From NCBI GenBank assembly GCA_013816105.1, contig JACDEY010000008.1, positions 1 to 14,395 of the forward strand: a stretch of 14,395 nucleotides of DNA, read 5' to 3'. The notes beneath the pieces are model-generated. The model was not told the origin of the DNA, searched no databases, and saw nothing but the letters and a program-made list of their open reading frames with translations. Below, piece by piece: positions 12,124-14,395 of the stretch. This DNA is from Actinomycetota bacterium. GTDB taxonomy: Bacteria; Actinomycetota; UBA4738. Position numbers and translations under genes: made by a program. Position 1 is the first letter of the stretch, and each line of letters opens with the position of its first letter.

Positions 12124-13956
12124 ATGCTTCCGTCGGCATCGTCCCCGCCCTCGACGCCGGAGGCCGGATTCGACCGCGACGCCTACGAACGCTTCCGGCT
12201 CGCCAGGCGGCTCGGCCAGGCGGTGGCCTCGTGGGACGACCCCGAAATCGTTCCGGGCCGCGGGGCACCGCACATGCGCCCCGACGACTACGTCATCGGG
12301 CTCGTCTTCCGCCAGCGGCCGCGCGCCTACCCTCTGTGGATCATCGACAACTATCACGCCATCAACGATCGGGTGGACGGCGAGAGGATCCTGGTTGCGA
12401 GCTGCGAGCGCTGCCAGTCAGGCTCTGCGTTCCGTGCCAACGCCGGCGACAGCTCCGAACGCGAACCGCTCTTCCGGGCGGCGGGCGTCCTGAACGCCGT
12501 CCTGCTGTTCAAGGACCTTCGGACCGGGAGCTACTGGAACCACTATGAGGGGCTCGCCCTCCGCGGACGCTCGGCGGGCTTCCGGCTCGAATGGATCCCC
12601 ACCTATCACATGGAGTGGGCCGACTGGCTGGCCCTGCATCCCGAAACAGAGGTGATGGCCCCTCCGCAGGATCAGACGCATCCGGACGCCAGACACGGAC
12701 ACGGAAGGGAGGAGTTCTTCGCCCGCCCGGGGATGGATCCGGCCTTCGTTCCCACGATCGTCGGGGACCTGGACACGAGGTATCCGGAGAACCAGATGGT
12801 TCTCGGGATCCACGACGCTCGGGGCGGGATCGCCTTTCCCCTTCGCGAGGTTCAACGGGAAGGCGGCGTCGTCTCCCGCGAGTCCTCCGGGCGAAATCTC
12901 GTCGTCTTCGCCGGCCCGAAGCCCGATGGGTTCACCATGGCGGCCTTCCTCGCCGCGGTGGACGGGCAGGACCGCTCGTTCCTCCGGGAGGACGGCTCCT
13001 TCCGGGATCGGGAGACCGAAAGCCACTGGTCGATCGAGGGGAGGTGCACCAGGGGCTCCGCACGAGGCGCCACCCTGACGCCGGTTCCCTGCTTCTACGT
13101 GCGGTGGCACGCCTGGGTCTACTGCCATCGCGGGACGGACCTGTTCCGGAGCGATCGCGCGTTCCCGCCGCTGAGGCACGAGGACCTGAGCGACCCGGAG
13201 CTCCGGTCGGTGATCGAGATGCTCGCCGCGGACCCCGGCGACGTGCTGACCGAGGGACCGGTGCTCAGCCAGCTCAGGCCCCGGGAATCGCGGAGCAGCC
13301 TCGTCTTGCGCCTAGGCGGGGAGCGCATCCGCGTTCACCGATTCACCTCCGACTCCGCCGCACGGGACTTCGAGCTGCTGGAGGGCGGCTGGTCCGCCTG
13401 GCCGTACCGGTCCACCCTGCTCGCGAACCGCATCACCCGGGTCGGCCGAGTCGTGCTGGAGGCCGATCCCGAGGATCGGTTCGTGGATCCGGCGCAGATC
13501 GTGCCGAAGCCCGAGTCGGGCCTGCCCGGCTTGCTGCGACTCGATCCCCCGCGAATGCCGAGGCCGAGGGGCCGGGAGTCCCCTCCTGCGGAGGGGACTC
13601 CCGGCTTCATCGAGGTCCTGCGGGCGCTACGCCGGGCCGGCTTCGACGTCATCGACGCCGGGTTCCTGCCGCCTTCCCAGCTGCGAGTCGGCTGCACCAA
13701 CGGCATCGGGGTGACCATTGAGGGAGATCGGTTCCTCCTCTACCGGTTCGAGACTCCGGAGAAGGCGGCCGACTACGCACGCGCCCAGGCCCACGCTCTG
13801 CCTGCCGGGTCGTTCGTGCTGCGATCGACGCCGGTGACCATGTACGTCGATCCGACCTACGAGATCCTTTACGCGGGCGACGAAGAGGTTCGCTGGTCCG
13901 GCCTGCTCGAGGACGCCCGCCTTCGAAGGGCCTTCGGCGCCGCGGGCGTTCCCTGA
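12124..13956 (+). CDS. DUF3179-domain protein with a duplicated C-terminal extension
   Basis: The 610-residue protein carries a DUF3179 domain at about 55-335: RAYPLWIIDNYHAINDRVDG (67-86), LVASCERCQSGSAF (90-103) with C94/C97, GSYWNHYEGLALRG (135-148) and a last W-H-A-W-V-Y-C-H cluster (328-335). The family's biochemical role is not established; conserved Cys, His and Trp hint at cofactor or metal binding. About 275 further residues follow. They contain two similar segments, GGERIRVHRFTSDSAARDF (398-416) and EGDRFLLYRFETPEKAADY (533-551), each followed by strand-rich sequence, so a small domain may be duplicated. A Pro/Arg linker (475-494) between them is encoded by a perfect hairpin. No signal peptide is evident. 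ATG 12124 follows a -10-like TACCCT by 9 nt and lacks a Shine-Dalgarno; sequence upstream in this frame shadows the carrier-protein gene. Confidence 0.85.
   Translation: MLPSASSPPSTPEAGFDRDAYERFRLARRLGQAVASWDDPEIVPGRGAPHMRPDDYVIGLVFRQRPRAYPLWIIDNYHAINDRVDGERILVASCERCQSGSAFRANAGDSSEREPLFRAAGVLNAVLLFKDLRTGSYWNHYEGLALRGRSAGFRLEWIPTYHMEWADWLALHPETEVMAPPQDQTHPDARHGHGREEFFARPGMDPAFVPTIVGDLDTRYPENQMVLGIHDARGGIAFPLREVQREGGVVSRESSGRNLVVFAGPKPDGFTMAAFLAAVDGQDRSFLREDGSFRDRETESHWSIEGRCTRGSARGATLTPVPCFYVRWHAWVYCHRGTDLFRSDRAFPPLRHEDLSDPELRSVIEMLAADPGDVLTEGPVLSQLRPRESRSSLVLRLGGERIRVHRFTSDSAARDFELLEGGWSAWPYRSTLLANRITRVGRVVLEADPEDRFVDPAQIVPKPESGLPGLLRLDPPRMPRPRGRESPPAEGTPGFIEVLRALRRAGFDVIDAGFLPPSQLRVGCTNGIGVTIEGDRFLLYRFETPEKAADYARAQAHALPAGSFVLRSTPVTMYVDPTYEILYAGDEEVRWSGLLEDARLRRAFGAAGVP
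13571..13605. repeat. Perfect 16-bp inverted repeat (hairpin) inside the DUF3179 gene
   Basis: Left arm GCCGGGAGTCCCCTCC (13571-13586), loop TGC (13587-13589) and right arm GGAGGGGACTCCCGGC (13590-13605) pair without mismatch. In RNA the stem can extend by two G-U pairs and one G-C pair (13568-13570 with 13606-13608). It looks like the stem of a GC-rich intrinsic terminator but has no T-run after it. It encodes part of the linker between the two C-terminal repeats. Confidence 0.95.
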
Positions 13957-13969
13957 GCCCGCGGAACGC
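13941..13969 (+). terminator. Two mutually exclusive stem-loops across the DUF3179 stop codon
   Basis: Stem A pairs CGCGGGC (13941-13947) with GCCCGCG (13957-13963). Stem B pairs GCGTTCC (13946-13952) with GGAACGC (13963-13969). They share bases, so only one can form at a time. The stop codon is in the loop of both. No U-tract follows, so intrinsic termination is doubtful; a Rho-dependent or mRNA-stabilising role is possible. Confidence 0.35.
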
Positions 13970-13997
13970 AGGAACCCGCTCCGTCGGGGGCGTCCCA

Positions 13998-14050
13998 TGA
14001 GAGGTATCTCACGTCCATCTCACGCTCCCCTTACCTCCCCGCCCTAATGT
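13998..14050 (+). promoter_or_regulatory. Operator-like repeats and -10 element upstream of the secreted hydrolase
   Basis: TGAGA (13998-14002) and TCTCA (14007-14011) form an inverted repeat around 4 bases. The word ATCTCACG then occurs at 14006-14013 and again at 14017-14024, an 11-bp period that places both copies on the same DNA face. A -10-like TAATGT follows at 14045-14050, implying a leader of about 45 nt. The -35 is not clear, so an activator-dependent promoter is conceivable. Confidence 0.4.
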
Positions 14051-14101
14051 CGAGATGCCAGCCAGTGGCCGGCTTGCCCAACGCGTTAGGGAGGGTTCCG
14101 G

Positions 14102-14395
14102 ATGTCGATCCGACGTATGTTCACGACCGTCAGCCTCATGGTGGCCTTTGCCGTACAGGGCCTGCTGGCGGCGCCGCCCGCTTCTGCCTTCACCGTCTAT
14201 TCGGACCTCTCCTACGGACCGGCGCCCGGCGTCGACAACCTGCTGGACGTGTACGTGCCGGACGGCCCGGGCCCGTTCCCGACCGTCATCGTCGTCCACG
14301 GCGGAGGATGGATCGACGGGGACAAGCTCGACTGGGACTCCGAAGCCATGGACCTAGCGGATGCCGGATTCGTCGCCGTCACGCCGAACTTTCGG
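14102..14395 (+). CDS. Secreted alpha/beta hydrolase (carboxylesterase/BD-FAE-like), N-terminal part
   Basis: The first 98 codons are present; the gene runs off the right edge. Residues 1-29 look like a signal peptide: MSIRRMF, a hydrophobic core (VSLMVAFAVQGLLA) and a PPASA-type cleavage site. The mature part has NLLDVYVPDGPGPFPTVIVV (46-65) and HGGGW (66-70), the oxyanion-hole motif of the hormone-sensitive-lipase/BD-FAE side of the alpha/beta hydrolases, then GFVAVTPNFR. The catalytic Ser, Asp and His would lie beyond the edge. GGGAGGG (14089-14095), 6 nt before ATG 14102, is a strong Shine-Dalgarno. Expected activity is hydrolysis of carboxylic esters outside the cytoplasmic membrane. It may be unrelated to glycan synthesis; the 145-base gap and separate promoter suggest an independent transcript. 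Confidence 0.88.
   Translation, partial: MSIRRMFTTVSLMVAFAVQGLLAAPPASAFTVYSDLSYGPAPGVDNLLDVYVPDGPGPFPTVIVVHGGGWIDGDKLDWDSEAMDLADAGFVAVTPNFR

Noticed and set aside
1..14395. CRISPR array, tRNA/rRNA gene, insertion sequence or prophage
   Set aside because: No regularly spaced repeats, tRNA-like cloverleaf, transposase motif or phage gene was found on either strand.

Overview
The window is a high-GC, densely coding piece of a bacterial surface-glycan locus. The organism cannot be named from sequence alone. Legible promoters have -10 boxes such as TATCCT, TAGGAT and TAGGGT, and several genes start with GTG or TTG, some apparently leaderless. That would fit Actinomycetota or another high-GC phylum, but this is inference. 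There is no rRNA, tRNA, CRISPR array or recognisable insertion sequence. No stretch over 300 bases lacks a gene; the longest gaps are 13957-14101 and 11710-11799, both regulatory-looking.

Layout. Positions 1-54 hold the start of a minus-strand gene, possibly a dTDP-4-dehydrorhamnose 3,5-epimerase relative. Divergent from it runs a plus-strand block: a GT4 glycosyltransferase (111-1223), an alkaline-phosphatase-superfamily phosphodiesterase-like enzyme (1286-2902), a flavin-dependent halogenase-like protein (2996-4303) and an unknown 153-residue protein (4321-4782). Facing it is a sulfatase-fold hydrolase without the sulfatase nucleophile (4816-6288, minus). A second phosphodiesterase-like paralogue (6330-7952) overlaps a GT2 glycosyltransferase (7939-8862). 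A SAM methyltransferase lies on the minus strand (8838-9551).

Next comes a broken region. The first ~38 codons of a P-loop kinase (9598-~9715) are joined out of frame to the last 181 codons of a Wzt-type polysaccharide-exporter ATPase (9716-10261). On the minus strand follow a polyprenyl glycosylphosphotransferase that would start a glycan repeat unit (10258-11709) and an orphan acyl carrier protein (11800-12057). The plus strand ends with a DUF3179 protein carrying a C-terminal extension (12124-13956) and the start of a secreted alpha/beta hydrolase (14102 to the edge).

How it may work (inference): the phosphotransferase loads the first sugar on undecaprenyl phosphate, GT4 and GT2 add sugars, and the methyltransferase, halogenase and three alkaline-phosphatase-fold enzymes modify the glycan or a precursor. 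None of those three has an evident signal peptide, so they probably work in the cytoplasm. All three end in the same L-x-x-LGY tail. No flippase, polymerase or exporter permease is present and the only exporter ATPase is broken, so export must depend on genes elsewhere, or the locus is decaying or misassembled here. The least ordinary elements are the broken kinase/exporter junction, the three alkaline-phosphatase-fold enzymes with a common tail, the halogenase and orphan carrier protein in a glycan locus, and a perfect 16-bp-arm hairpin inside the DUF3179 gene.
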